Assembly (NCBI RefSeq): GCF_024748695.1
Contig: NZ_CP087176.1
Location: forward strand, 2,783,501-2,847,500
DNA: 64,000 nucleotides
DNA from: Pseudomonas sp. B21-040
GTDB taxonomy: Bacteria; Pseudomonadota; Gammaproteobacteria; Pseudomonadales; Pseudomonadaceae
Reading direction: 5' to 3'
A program made the position numbers and the translations under genes. Shown here one piece after another: positions 63,236 to 64,000 of the stretch (its first letter is position 1; each line of letters opens with the position of its first letter). The notes beneath the pieces are model-generated. The model had not been told where the DNA came from. It did no database searches and worked only from the letters and a program-made list of their open reading frames with translations.

Positions 63236-63298
63236 TGCACTAAACGGATACACGTCTGCACCCAACGGATAGTCCGTCATTCCCCCGCGTCCTAGCAT
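63236..63298 (+). promoter_or_regulatory. Double BenR/XylS operator and -10 box of the ben promoter
   Basis: Two direct repeats fit TGCA-N6-GGNTA: TGCA-CTAAAC-GGATA (63236-63250) and TGCA-CCCAAC-GGATA (63257-63271), with exactly 6 bases between. A TAGCAT -10-like box at 63293-63298 starts 21 bases after the second repeat. This is the spacing of the XylS-dependent Pm promoter. Confidence 0.85.
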
Positions 63299-63334
63299 GG
63301 CCCTGCCTGAATAAAAACAATGGAGGCGGCGGCC

Positions 63335-64000
63335 ATGTCCCTGCGACCCGAATACCTTCACTCCCTGCTTGAAGATGACAAGGAAAACGGCATCTATCGC
63401 TGCAAGCGCGAGATGTTTACCGACCCCCGGTTGTTCGATCTGGAGATGAAACACATCTTCGAAGGCAACTGGCTGTACCTGGCCCACGACAGTCAGATCC
63501 CCAACGTCAACGATTTCTACACCACCACCATGGGGCGCCAGTCGATCTTCATCGCGCGCAACAAGGACGGTGTGCTCAATGCCTTTATCAATGCCTGCAG
63601 CCATCGCGGTGCGACGCTGTGCCGGCACAAAACCGGCAACAAAAGCTCCTACACCTGCCCCTTCCACGGCTGGACCTTCAATAACTCCGGCAAGTTGCTC
63701 AAGGTCAAAGACCCGGCGGCGGCTGGCTACCCGGCGAGCTTCAATTGCGAAGGCTCCCACGACCTGACCAAACTCGCGCGGTTCGAGTCCTATCGCGGTT
63801 TCCTGTTTGGCAGCCTCAACGCGGATGTCGTGCCGCTGGTCGAGCACTTGGGCGAGTCAGCAAAAATCATCGACATGATCGTCGACCAGTCCGCCGATGG
63901 CCTGGAAGTGCTGCGCGGTTCTTCGAGCTACATCTACGAAGGCAACTGGAAACTCACCGCCGAAAACGGCGCCGACGGTTACCACGTCAGCTCCGTGCAC
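63335..64000 (+). CDS. benA: Benzoate 1,2-dioxygenase alpha subunit (partial, runs off window)
   Basis: The first 222 residues of the oxygenase large subunit are present; the full protein is about 450. It adds O2 to benzoate to give the cis-diol that BenD converts to catechol. The Rieske centre ligands are Cys88, His90, Cys108 and His111 (CSHRG and CPFHGW). The mononuclear iron histidines are His217 and His222 in DGYHVSSVH at the window edge. The ATG follows GGAGGCGGCGGCC. AntA, the anthranilate homologue, is a less likely alternative. Confidence 0.93.
   Translation, partial: MSLRPEYLHSLLEDDKENGIYRCKREMFTDPRLFDLEMKHIFEGNWLYLAHDSQIPNVNDFYTTTMGRQSIFIARNKDGVLNAFINACSHRGATLCRHKTGNKSSYTCPFHGWTFNNSGKLLKVKDPAAAGYPASFNCEGSHDLTKLARFESYRGFLFGSLNADVVPLVEHLGESAKIIDMIVDQSADGLEVLRGSSSYIYEGNWKLTAENGADGYHVSSVH

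Noticed and set aside
62819..63847. 342-codon minus-strand frame across benR, repeat and benA
   Set aside because: It spans two opposite-strand genes and a palindromic repeat, so it is an artefact of GC-rich DNA.

Overview
The window looks like chromosomal DNA of a Pseudomonas species of the P. fluorescens group. The evidence is a GC-rich codon bias, a catRBCA cluster followed by benR and benA, a six-gene Mrp antiporter operon with fused MrpA/MrpB, Pseudomonas-specific small families (DUF2790, DUF6124, PtrA-like), and several copies of two intergenic palindrome families common in that group. No rRNA, tRNA, CRISPR array, intact insertion sequence or prophage was seen.

Layout. 0-9 kb: a ProA-like dehydrogenase, a BON-domain protein, a cyanate-detoxification unit (cynS and cynT, divergent from cynR), small unknown genes, a GNAT acetyltransferase, topoisomerase III and a DUF427 protein. 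9-14 kb: an MHS-type MFS transporter and a GMC oxidoreductase divergent from a LysR regulator. 14-20 kb: an accessory-looking stretch with a structured leader in front of a DUF6124 gene, an RcnR-like sensor with a DmeF-type Ni/Co exporter, a DUF1289 pair, a Gfa-like protein, a DUF2790 gene that seems to lack part of its signal peptide, a PtrA-like peptide and a lipoprotein. 20-29 kb: a Ca2+/H+ exchanger, a HEAT-type DNA alkylation repair protein, a GST, a DksA2-like factor, an unusual chemoreceptor, several small unknown genes and an orphan betaine-type binding protein.

29-41 kb: the Mrp operon (A-C-D-E-F-G, on the minus strand with overlapping genes), an EamA exporter divergent from an XRE-cupin regulator, and an LLM-class monooxygenase followed by an FAD/NAD(P)-binding protein. 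41-53 kb: an orphan response regulator divergent from a DUF2790/epoxide-hydrolase-like pair, ppnN, two diguanylate cyclases, azlCD, an interrupted gene with an in-frame TGA, and a yedK-type SRAP protein. 53-58 kb: an aliphatic-sulfonate-type ABC operon with a second, divergent binding protein and a polysaccharide-deacetylase lipoprotein. 58-64 kb: catR, catBCA, benR and the start of benA, the ortho-cleavage route from benzoate through catechol to 3-oxoadipate enol-lactone.

The best-supported regulatory calls are a XylS/BenR-type double operator before benA (two TGCA-N6-GGATA units), an ATAC-N7-GTAT CatR site between catR and catB, and a G-tract inverted repeat before the RcnR-like gene. The most interesting less-explained items are the structured DUF6124 leader, the gene with an in-frame TGA, and the repeat elements, one of which sits inside the cyn operon and another of which carries a tandem 9-mer expansion.
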